The notes beneath the pieces were generated by a model that was not told the DNA's origin, did no database searches, and was given only the letters and a program-made list of their open reading frames with translations. Below are positions 54,753-63,210 of a DNA stretch of 64,000 nucleotides, in pieces. Numbering within the stretch: position 1 is the first letter of the stretch; each line of letters begins with the position of its first letter. The stretch is from the NCBI RefSeq assembly GCF_004364335.1, contig NZ_SOCR01000001.1, forward strand, positions 62,001-126,000, given 5' to 3'. The position numbers and the translations under genes are program-made. Source of the stretch: Pseudomonas graminis. Its GTDB lineage: Bacteria > Pseudomonadota > Gammaproteobacteria > Pseudomonadales > Pseudomonadaceae.

Positions 54753-55775
54753 TTAATATCCAGGTTCTGGCTCTGCGCTCTCGATATCTACAGCAAGAAG
54801 CGGCGCGATCTCGGGATCAGCACCTGTTCGCTGAACTGTAATCACTGCAAGTAATGGTCCAAATTCGCCTGGAATGGGATCAAAAGCCCTCAAGTGCACA
54901 TCTACTGACACACCTTCGCCACTGCCTGGCAGCGCTATTTTCGGCCATTCTTGCGTCCGACATAATGGCCAGTTCAGCAATTGCTCGCCGGGGACTACGC
55001 TAAGCTCCTGGATATCGTCCCTAACCTTATATCTACCATTGAACTGAGGTAAAGGCACATTCGGAACGAGATCAACATCCTCGCACTTGGCAAGCCCGTG
55101 AATATAGTAGTGCCAGGGCGTCATACCCCATACCAAAACTAGCAGACCTGCTTCAAATAAATAATTAGCGATTTCCGTCTCACAAAACTCTTTCTGCAGA
55201 TCAATTATCTCACCAGAAAGGTTTTGTTTAATTAAGGCATCCATTTTATCTATGTCAGCGAGAAAAAAACCCAGCCGCGCAGCGCCATCGTACACGCCCC
55301 CCGGATAACGCTCAATTTCTGACGGAGCCTTACCTAGTTCAGAAAGCACTGCAGTTACGTTGACGATCTCACTGTATTCAAGCATGGGCTTAATATGATC
55401 GGGCACCTCACCTAGCGCCTCCAATGGCCTATCCAAGTAAATAGCCAAATCTAGGTGATAGATGCCAGCGGGTAATGGTGCCGAGTCAAGAGTAACTCGC
55501 TCACCGGCAACCTCAATAGAAATAGTTTCGGCTGTAGACGACAGATTTATGACAACCTGTTTTTTTGATAATAATGTGGACTTAAATGTTGGACCGTAAT
55601 CGAAACAACCCACATTTCTGGTCCATCGAAAAATGACTTTACGCTGCTCCTCTGAAAATCGTGAGAAGTCATAATCGCGAAGATCTATTGAAGTGCCGCC
55701 TAAACTTATAGTCGCATTCGCGACAACCCTTGAATCGTTCAAAGTAAGATACTTGCTTTCAAAGCTTAACATCAA
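54753..55775 (-). CDS. Large candidate immunity protein (340 residues)
   Basis: A 340-residue soluble acidic protein, not recognised. It starts immediately after the stop of a toxin-tail fragment (55776), the classic immunity position. The N-terminal part is strand-rich (KYLTLNDSRVVANATISLGG); the middle is helical (LFEAGLLVLVWGMTPWHYYI) and the end Pro/Glu-rich. It is much longer than usual immunity proteins. Its toxin fragment resembles the GHH-type end of cassette B, whose own immunity protein (172 residues) looks unrelated. Confidence 0.6.
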   Translation of the reverse strand: MMLSFESKYLTLNDSRVVANATISLGGTSIDLRDYDFSRFSEEQRKVIFRWTRNVGCFDYGPTFKSTLLSKKQVVINLSSTAETISIEVAGERVTLDSAPLPAGIYHLDLAIYLDRPLEALGEVPDHIKPMLEYSEIVNVTAVLSELGKAPSEIERYPGGVYDGAARLGFFLADIDKMDALIKQNLSGEIIDLQKEFCETEIANYLFEAGLLVLVWGMTPWHYYIHGLAKCEDVDLVPNVPLPQFNGRYKVRDDIQELSVVPGEQLLNWPLCRTQEWPKIALPGSGEGVSVDVHLRAFDPIPGEFGPLLAVITVQRTGADPEIAPLLAVDIESAEPEPGY

Positions 55776-56155
55776 CTACACCCCCCCTACGGCGAACCCT
55801 TTACTTCTCGCCCATTGTCTTGTTGCTTCCCAAGCCTGGGATGGCGATACATTCGACGCGAGACTCTTACCGGGCCGACTGTTTTGGATAATTCTTACAT
55901 CACCTCTAAGGTATGAAATTTCTGGATTGTCATAATGAGTTTCCAACGACTTGAGCCAACCCTCGCTCGTCAACCCTTTCGCCCTCACAGCATCTGCGGT
56001 GACGAGCGGCCTAGCAGATGCGTTTGACTTCGGTGAGGCGACCAAGTGGGTGGTTGTAGTGCAAATGCACGCGCAGGCGCCCGGTCGCGCTGATGTCAGT
56101 TAGCGTGCCATCGGCCGTGCATGTGAAATGCAGGTAATGCCGAGAGCCACGTCAG
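55776..56155 (-). pseudogene. Rhs scrap fused to a toxin C-terminal fragment
   Basis: The right part (about 56025-56155) is Rhs core (RHYLHFTCTADGTLTDIS and then RVHLHYNHPLGRLTEVKR), matching 61040-61165, and ends in a stop. The left part, in another frame, encodes about 75 residues (LVTADAVRAKGLTSEGW, then SYLRGDVRIIQ and SPSQAWEATRQWARSKG). This resembles the tail of the cassette B toxin (SHLKGDLRIPATGEVIAKNV, AAYESLINWYKK). The catalytic half is absent, so it is inactive. Confidence 0.65.
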
Positions 56156-56380
56156 CACTAGCTGATCTCAGGCTGGCATGATTCGCCAGTTTTGCTCCGA
56201 TCAGGAAACTAAAGCACCGAGAGAGATCAAACCTCTTGCCTTTGAACCGTCCTTTTGGTCATGTCCTCTATGGAACACGTACTCCCAGAAGCCTCGTTAA
56301 ACGCGCTGCAGTCGTCAAAGGCGGGCCAGCGGTGATGAATCAATATAAAATAGGGACTTTCACGCCGTTAACGGCGTGCT
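56156..56380. other. Gap with no supported gene
   Basis: About 225 bp of low-GC sequence between an immunity gene and an Rhs scrap. A short plus-strand frame exists but has no family-like features. Confidence 0.35.
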
Positions 56381-56767
56381 CTAATCGGGCTCGACGATTT
56401 GTAAAGACATACACCCGTCAATTTCGTAAGTCCTCACATTGACGATAAAAATCAGTATATTCTCGTGGATTTTCATCGCAACCCAAGCCCGCCTATCAGA
56501 ATTATCTTTGTCTCTTAAAGATTGCAGACACTTTGTCGCACCGTTAAGCACGCGCCCCTGAGATTTTAGGTTATTAGCGCGAAACTCTATTATGGAACGG
56601 ATTGCCGGCAATTCCTCTTCGTTGTAGCTATTTACATCTAAAGGAATAGGAAGTCGGCCATTTACAATTTTTGCTTTAGCTATCACCTCAGCAGTTCGGC
56701 GATCAAAGTGGCCAGATTTAATAAATCTTTCAAAGTCTGCGCTCTCTAATAAATCTTTAGAGTTCAT
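56381..56767 (-). CDS. Immunity protein of the decayed ART toxin cassette
   Basis: A 128-residue cytoplasmic protein, family not recognised. It starts 15 bases after the stop of the ADP-ribosyltransferase-like toxin end, so it is the expected immunity gene. AAAGGTG lies about 10 bases before the ATG at 56767, preferred to a TTG at 56776. The frame is intact although the toxin has a nonsense codon, as expected if immunity is still selected or was lost later. Confidence 0.65.
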   Translation of the reverse strand: MNSKDLLESADFERFIKSGHFDRRTAEVIAKAKIVNGRLPIPLDVNSYNEEELPAIRSIIEFRANNLKSQGRVLNGATKCLQSLRDKDNSDRRAWVAMKIHENILIFIVNVRTYEIDGCMSLQIVEPD

Positions 56768-56782
56768 TTGGATCAAACACCT

Positions 56783-57360
56783 TTAGGCCAGATCGACTCC
56801 TTGCAGTAGCACTTCTGACTCACCATACGCATCTGGAGAAAACTTCCGTGCACACGCATCACCTGGCTTGGGAGTTCCTGTAGGAGTACCTAGCACAACG
56901 CTTCCCGGCCCGTCCTTTTCTGCCCACCATTTAGCAACTTCCGGATCACGCGTTCAAGATGTAAATGAGCTTTCCCCGGAAACGCCGCCGAGGTTATGTG
57001 TCTCTTCCCAAGGAGTGCTATTAATATTCCCGCGCTTCACGATACCATTTCTCGCATTAGCAATCTCCGGATGATTAGCGCTTACGCCCCGTACAACTTC
57101 ACACTGCCACCTTGGCGGGTTGATCCAACCACTTAGATTTAGGGGTATAGGTTGTTGCCCCCCTGCAACCCAAATCGCATCTTGCGTAATGAACCTCCCA
57201 TCCTCCGGATCGTAATATTTTAACGCGTTGTAGTGCAGCCCGTTTCGTAGGCGAAGTACTGACCCTGAAACCGCCCGACCTGCGCCAGTCCCTTCCACCA
57301 CAGGTATTTGGATTTGCGTATGGCGTCGATGATGGTGTGCGGCAGACCATCGTCGCTGTT
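56783..57360 (-). pseudogene. Rhs remnant with ADP-ribosyltransferase-like toxin end, nonsense codon
   Basis: The reading starts at NSDDGLPHTIIDAIRKSKYL, jumps within GLAQV-GRFQGQYF (a deletion of most of the core between two RFQ sites), passes the Rhs border (KYYDPEDGRFITQDAI) and enters a toxin domain. That domain has the R-S-E layout of ADP-ribosyltransferases: VVRGVS, then ESSFTS(W)TRDPEVAKWW, and ESEVLLQG as the ExE motif. At 56954-56956 TGA replaces the expected TGG (W) of FTSWT; the frame then runs on to a TAA at 56783. One base change would restore it. Confidence 0.75.
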
Positions 57361-57363
57361 TAG

Positions 57364-57504
57364 CTACTCATTAATATGGCCAAAGGCATCAACTCCAGCA
57401 ACTTCCTTATGCCTTGACGCACTTGTGCCCACTAAGGCTACATTTGGTAACCGTGCTTTGGCCTTGAAAAACTCAACCACCCATAATTCAATCGCCAAGA
57501 TCAC
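57364..57504 (-). CDS. Short open frame, possible gene fragment
   Basis: A 46-codon frame from GTG (ILAIELWVVEFFKAKARLPN, then VALVGTSASRHKEVAGVDAF). Its composition looks coding, unlike the surrounding gap, but there is no ribosome site. It lies downstream of the cassette B immunity gene and right before the ART remnant. It is probably the tail of a lost gene. Confidence 0.3.
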   Translation of the reverse strand: MILAIELWVVEFFKAKARLPNVALVGTSASRHKEVAGVDAFGHINE

Positions 57505-57518
57505 CGATGACCATCAAC

Positions 57519-58037
57519 TCAAATAACTTCGACCACTCTAGAATCAGACCTTGGCTCGACTGTCCGCTTGAAGGGTTTGGATACTGTACTGAAACACACG
57601 TCAAACCCATACTGCGTTTCGCCACTCTTACTGTAGGTATGGACACCAGCAACTACGACCTTATACAACCCACGTTGAATCGGAAGTTTTTTCCAACCGG
57701 TATAGTCTTCCCACTCCCAAAAAACCGCCATATCTGCAACATATACGTCATCAAGTGCAGACAGATGAAAAAACTTGTCTTCAAATATTATCTTTCGTCC
57801 TTCTACCTCAGGCGACTCATCTACAAAAAAACGAACCCGGTAGGTTCCATCGTCAATCCCCATTATAGGTAATGCAAGTCCCTGGTCTAGAACCTCATCT
57901 CCTTTTTCCGTGGTGGTGAACTCTTCTAATATATTCTGCCCTTTAATTATTTTACCTCCGAACAGGCTAAGCAAACTCGGATAGACAAATATTACAATCC
58001 CATTGAAATCCACATCAACATCACACTCAAAGTTCAT
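57519..58037 (-). CDS. Cognate immunity protein of Rhs cassette B
   Basis: A 172-residue cytoplasmic protein, family not recognised, with a beta-rich pattern (NFECDVDVDFNGIVIFVYPS, YRVRFFVDESPEVEGRKIIF). It overlaps the toxin-encoding reading of cassette B by 4 bases (ATGA), the usual coupling of a CT and its immunity gene. It presumably binds the GHH-like nuclease end. Confidence 0.72.
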   Translation of the reverse strand: MNFECDVDVDFNGIVIFVYPSLLSLFGGKIIKGQNILEEFTTTEKGDEVLDQGLALPIMGIDDGTYRVRFFVDESPEVEGRKIIFEDKFFHLSALDDVYVADMAVFWEWEDYTGWKKLPIQRGLYKVVVAGVHTYSKSGETQYGFDVCFSTVSKPFKRTVEPRSDSRVVEVI

Positions 58038-61000
58038 GAACAGCCTCCTTTGGCACTGCCTGCAGCTTTCTTATACCAATTAATTAACGACTCATAAGCC
58101 GCTTTAGGCGTCACGTTCTTCGCAATAACTTCGCCAGTTGCCGGAATACGAAGATCGCCTTTAAGATGAGAAACAGAATCAAGATTTCTTCCAGCAGCCT
58201 CCATCAACTCGTCAGCACTTCCAGTCCAACCACCCTGCAAACTCCCAATATCAGGCCTGATCGCTCTGTGAAGCTCTTCATGCATGCCTTTTTCATAAGG
58301 TATGGGGAAAAACTTAGGAGTTTTCCACTTGGTGCCTAACTCATTAAGGCCGACACTATTAGCTTTCCCCCTTGGAATCATATGATGGCCCATCCCGTCA
58401 ACGTTCCAGGCCCACGGCATCCATCCCAGTGGGTCAATCCATGCTGTCGGGTTAGCCGCATAATGGTATACGTTAAGTCCACCGTACAACCCGATCGGGT
58501 CTTGAGTAATGAACCGCCCAACTTCCGGATCGTAATACCTGAACGTGTTGTAGTGAAGACCCGTTTCGTCGTCAAAGTATTGGCCTTGGAAACGCAGGTT
58601 CTGCTGAACCTCACTCACAGCAAGCGTCTCGACCTCGCCCCACGACTTGTATGTCGCCTGCCACACGATCTGGCCGTCGACATCCGTCATCTCAAGCGGC
58701 GTGCCGATCTGGTCGGTATGGAAGTAGTAAAGCTTCTGCTCTGCCTCACATTCGTTTTGGTCAACCCGAGCCAGAGGCGCGTAGCTACCCGGCTCGTAGA
58801 TGTACAGGCTGCTCTGGCCCGGCGCCTCTTCGCGCAACATTCGCAAGCCTTGCCAAAGGAAATGCTTGTGTTCAGTCTCGCCTTTTATCTCGGAGGTTTT
58901 GCCAATCCGCCGCCCCAAGCTGTCATACCGATACGTGCCGACGCTGTGCACCTGGCTGTTAACCATCGTCTCCGCACGCACGAGCCGGTGTTCACAGTCG
59001 TAGGTGAACGTCTGCAGCTTGGTTAACCCTGACCGTTTCTCAATCAGATTGCCCCACGCGTCGTAGGTATATTCCTGGTCGCGCCACTGCTTGATGCGGT
59101 TGTCTTTAACCTGATCGAATTGGCTGGTGTTGAAGTTCAGACGGTTGGCCGCAGCGTCGTATCGGAACTCTTCGCTATCAACCAAGCGGCCAGTGTCGCG
59201 ACTGTGAAGCTGACCATTCGCCTCATACTCGTACTTAATCTCACCACGCAGTTTGTCCAGCGTGCGGGTCAGTTCGCCCGCCGGGTCGTATTCATAGCGC
59301 CGGTGGATCGGGTTGTACGCATGATTGACCAGCAACGAGGTATTGATGCCTGGGTTCTGGATCTGCGACAGCTTTTCAGCCGGAATGGTTGATGCGAACT
59401 GCCAGCTCTTTCGGCCCATCGCGTCGTAACCGAAGCAACTGGTTAGCTTGCCCTGGGACCGATAGACCTCGCGATGCAGGTCATCGCGCTCCATGTCGCT
59501 GATGAGCAGACCATCAAGGTTGAGCTGATGCAGGTGACCGCTGCCGTAGTACAGATGATTCAGGTGCTGACCCGTCGGCAAGGTCAGCGTGGTCAGGCTA
59601 CTGAGCGGATCGTACTCGTAGGCCAACGCCCCTTGCGGCGTCGTTTCTTTTACCAAGCGACCCAGCAGGTCATAACTGAAGTCGAGGGTCTCTTCCTCAA
59701 CGCCCAGCTTCTTGCCAATGCTTGAAGGCAGGCGATGGATGCTCAGCAACCGGTCTGCTTCGTCGTAACCATAATCCTGCCGCGCATCCTCGTTCACTTT
59801 GGCCAGCAACCGGCCAATCACATCACGCTCAAACTCGGTGCTGCGTTGCGGCCGCTCTGCCCTGTCCCCGTAGCCGATTTCCTCGACTCGCGTCAGATGC
59901 CCGCCCACGTTGTAGGTGAACCGGCGCGTCAGGTTGTCGATGCGCTTCTCTTCGATCAGCCGATCCGAGGCATCGTAGGAAAATCGGTACGCAGCATTGT
60001 TTTCGTTTACGAGGGCAGTAAGGCGAATCGCCTTGTCGTATTCGTAACTGATGCGCTGGCCCTTGGCGTCCTGGCGGCTGGCAGGCAGTCCGCGCGCCGT
60101 GCGCAGCAGACGCGTAATCTGACCTTTGCCATCGGTGTGCGTCAGAACCTGGCCAAGTGCGTTGTAGGTAACGGACTCAGCGGTGCCGTCCGGGTGCTCG
60201 ATGCGTACCACTTCGCCGTCGGGTTTGCGCTCAAGTCTTGTCGTCTGATTCAGCGCATCGGTGACGGCAGCCAGATGAGACCGATCATCGTAGGTGTAGA
60301 AGGTGTTTTTGCCCGAGCAATCCTGAAACCGCTCGACCTGCGCCAGCGCGTTCCACCACAGGTATTTGGATTTGTGTGTGGCGTCGATGATGGTGTGCGG
60401 CAGACCGTCGTCGCTGTTGAGGTACTCGGTTTGTGGCCGAGTGCATCGATTTCAGCGATCAGGTTGCCTTTATCGTCGTATCGGGCTTTCCAGACACTGC
60501 CGTCGGGGAACGCGGTTTCGGTCACCAGCGTCGTACCGAGGTGGTGTTTGTAGCGGATCTTGCGGCCCAGCGGATCGGTCTCTTCGATCAGGCGAGAGAA
60601 GTCGTCGTACTTGAACGCCAGCTTATTGCCATCGGGTAGCGTGATGCCGGTCAGGTTACCGGCTTCGTCCAGGTCCATGGCGTAGCGCTCGCCGCCATAA
60701 TCGCGGCTGGCGATGACAAGGCGGTCCTCGTTGAAGTGCACTTCAAGCTCACGGCCGAGGACGTCTACCGCCCAAGAAGTTCTGTTCTTGAAGTCGTAGC
60801 GGAAATGAAAGTGTTCGCCATCGCTGGTCCAGTGCTCGACCACACGCGGGTGACCGTCGATGGTTTCCCAGCGGTAATTGCAGCTCAAGCCCAGCGCATT
60901 GCTGTGGCTGATCATCACGCCTTCCGCATAACTGAAGCGGCGCATCGTATCGGCGTTGCGGTTGATCACTTCGCTCAACTGGCCGTCGTCGCTGTAGCGA

Positions 61001-61665
61001 TACTGAACGAGGGTTTCGACGGCTTCATTGCCCACTACGCGTTTGACGTCAGTCAGGCGGCCCAAAGGATTGTCGTAGTGCAAATGCACCCGCACGCCGC
61101 CGGGGGCGCTGATGTCGGTAAGCGTACCGTCGGCGGTTCGGGAGAAATGCAGGTAATGCCCGAGTGAATTTTCCAGACGTTGCAAGGGCGCCGGCGTGTT
61201 GTCGTCAGAAACCTCGCCGAAATAGAAGAAGGTGTTATCGAGGGTTTGAAGGAGGTAGTGGCCGCCGGGCGATCGGACCAGATAAATCTGTTCGTAGGGG
61301 TTGTAGATACTTTCGCCGGGCTCGATGTCGACAAAGGGCACGCTGCGGCCCTGGTTGTCGGTGAGGTAAACAAAGCTACCACTGCGGCGCAGGCTTTGCT
61401 CCCACGGCAGGACCCATCCGCGGCCAAGCACGCTGTCGACGGTCAGGTCGCTTGCGTAGAAGCGGGACCATTCGATTGGCATCAGGCCGGGCAGCACGAA
61501 GTCGGTTTCGCCTGAATCCAGCAACAATTTGCGGCCTGTTGCGAGATCGACGGGATTGGCAACCTGCCCCGAAGACTGTCCCGAGCGCAGGCCAGTGCGG
61601 AAGCTGGCTGCGAGATAGCTGCCTACGCTTGGAATTGCCGCGTCTTGGCATCCGGTGAGTGGCTA
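58034..61665 (-). pseudogene. 5'-truncated Rhs gene with GHH-like nuclease end (cassette B), frameshifted
   Basis: Open reading from a TAG near 61666, with no proper start, through NPVDLATGRKLLLDSGETDF, SRFYASDLTVDSVLGRGWVL and YD repeats. At about 60430 the frame breaks: CACAAACCGAG would need one more A to read HKTEYLNSDDGLPH. The core then continues to RFITQDPIGLYGG. The toxin end (about 150 residues) has GMGHHMIPRGKANSVG and a later HEELHRAI, matching the GHH branch of HNH nucleases. The N-terminal trafficking and PAAR region is absent, so this is a displaced cassette. Confidence 0.82.
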
Positions 61666-61841
61666 TCTGAAATCTAACCGCACCGACGCTACGAGCCTAA
61701 CTAGTCGCTCCGCTTAGGCGCAATAATCCACCTTTGGCAATACCCCTTAACCGCCGCTACGCCAACTTGACGTTAGGGCTCTTCTATCACATATTCCAAG
61801 TGTCAAAAATATAACGCCCGCGGTAAGCATATTCCGAATAG

Positions 61842-62312
61842 TTAGAGCTCAGCTATTGAGGTGCGCACAGTGTCGCAGAAAAACGCTTCAAAACTTTCGT
61901 ACATAACTTCTTTGGCAGCATCTCGCTTAAAAGCCAGCTCCGTCAATACTACTACCGCCTCGCCCGACGGGCTAAGCTGAGAAGTATCGATAGAAAATAA
62001 AGGACCGTAGCCCGATGCCTTAACTACGATCATTTTCGGATCCGCATCTCCCGCATCTCGAGCAAACTTTGTTGCAAAACACACGCAGGGCACCTCCGCG
62101 GCTGTGAGCCCGCTTTTGGTAATACCATAATATGTGTTACCACCAAAAGATAACGCACCAAATTTTTTAAGGAACAGCTTATAGGAGGCAGGAAACTGAA
62201 CCCCTAATGCTTTTTCGAACTCAGCTATAACTTCATCACTCGCGCCTCCGGAAAATGCAGGCTCGTCACTGCTCAAATTCATTTCGTTTTCAATAATATC
62301 TATATAAGTCAT
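61842..62312 (-). CDS. SUKH-type (SMI1/KNR4) immunity protein
   Basis: A 156-residue protein with the SMI1/KNR4 signature: ASDEVIAEFEKALGVQFPAS, YKLFLKKFGALSFGGN, then strands and a C-terminal helix (YESFEAFFCDTV). Such proteins are common immunities in polymorphic toxin loci. GAGAGG lies 5 bases before the ATG at 62312. A toxin-tail-like frame (ending SPFNAWKNTYLKERSLVF) stops 9 bases upstream, and an Rhs scrap lies beyond, so its toxin has been lost. Confidence 0.82.
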   Translation of the reverse strand: MTYIDIIENEMNLSSDEPAFSGGASDEVIAEFEKALGVQFPASYKLFLKKFGALSFGGNTYYGITKSGLTAAEVPCVCFATKFARDAGDADPKMIVVKASGYGPLFSIDTSQLSPSGEAVVVLTELAFKRDAAKEVMYESFEAFFCDTVRTSIAEL

Positions 62313-62321
62313 GATCACCTC

Positions 62322-62640
62322 TCAAAAAACTAAGGACCGCTCTTTCAAATAGGTGTTTTTCCAAGCATTGAAAGGACTGCGATTCGACGTTGCGGTTGAT
62401 CACTTCGCCCAACTGGCCCCGTTGGTGTAACGATACTGGACGAGGGTTTCAACGGCTTCATTGCCCACTATGCGCTTGACGTCGGTTAGGCGGCCCAAAG
62501 GATTGTCGTAGTGCAAATGCACCCGCACGCCGCCGGGTGCGCTGATGTCGGTAAGCGTAACGTCGGCCGTTCGGGAGAAATGCAGATAACGCCCGAGCGC
62601 ATTTTCCAGACGTTGCAAGGGCACCAGCGACCGGCAACTT
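62322..62640 (-). pseudogene. Rhs core scrap and toxin tail before the SUKH gene
   Basis: Positions about 62385-62630 encode Rhs core (LQRLENALGRYLHFSRTADV, then DNPLGRLTDVKRIVGNEAVE), matching 60950-61195 of cassette B, with a frameshift near YRYTNG. A short open tail then leads to a stop at 62322-62324. The same core sub-segment survives in two other scraps of this window. Confidence 0.65.
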
Positions 62641-62751
62641 CGCCCGCAACGAACCCTGCGGTGAATTTCATGACGCACGGCATAATGGCTTTCATGCCCG
62701 TCTGGCGGCCGGCCTTGATTAGTCGGGGTGATAAGCCTTCTCGCAGTGACA

Positions 62752-63210
62752 CTATAGGAAAGTGGAACCGGCCTCATCTTCATCTTGTTGAACCATTTTT
62801 ACGACGAGTTCCCAATCCTCCCCCTCGATAAAATTTCTTCCAAAAAAGACATACGTCATGACTCCACCAAAATAATCATCCCCTCCAGCCTCGACAGAGA
62901 ACTGGTGTACAAATGACATTGGCACACCATCTAAATATCGCCAACTTGGTTGGTGGAGCCAACGAGGGCGTTGTCCGTAACTAACGAACCTCCCCTCTAG
63001 TTCATCTGCAACCCAAGCTTTTGCTGACTTGGGCGTTGCCGAAATCCACGTCAAATCCGGCCGCGGCAGATTCAAACCAATATATTTTTCATACAGCGCT
63101 TTTACAAACGGCTCAGCTTCCTCATGACTGACTCCGGCATTAAACTTTTTCGATGCAATCTCGATGACCACTGAACTAAATAAAATATAGCTCTTATCCA
63201 TATCTACCAT
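62752..63210 (-). CDS. Cognate immunity protein of Rhs cassette A
   Basis: A 152-residue acidic cytoplasmic protein, family not recognised (IASKKFNAGVSHEEAEPFVK, VPMSFVHQFSVEAGGDDYFG). It overlaps the toxin-encoding end of the Rhs gene by 7 bases, so it is the cognate immunity gene by position. A second ATG at 63201 is an alternative start. Confidence 0.72.
   Translation of the reverse strand: MVDMDKSYILFSSVVIEIASKKFNAGVSHEEAEPFVKALYEKYIGLNLPRPDLTWISATPKSAKAWVADELEGRFVSYGQRPRWLHQPSWRYLDGVPMSFVHQFSVEAGGDDYFGGVMTYVFFGRNFIEGEDWELVVKMVQQDEDEAGSTFL

Noticed and set aside
61376..61651. A 91-codon minus-strand frame from an ATG at the 5' end of cassette B
   Set aside because: It lies in another frame than the Rhs reading and encodes Arg-rich shadow sequence.
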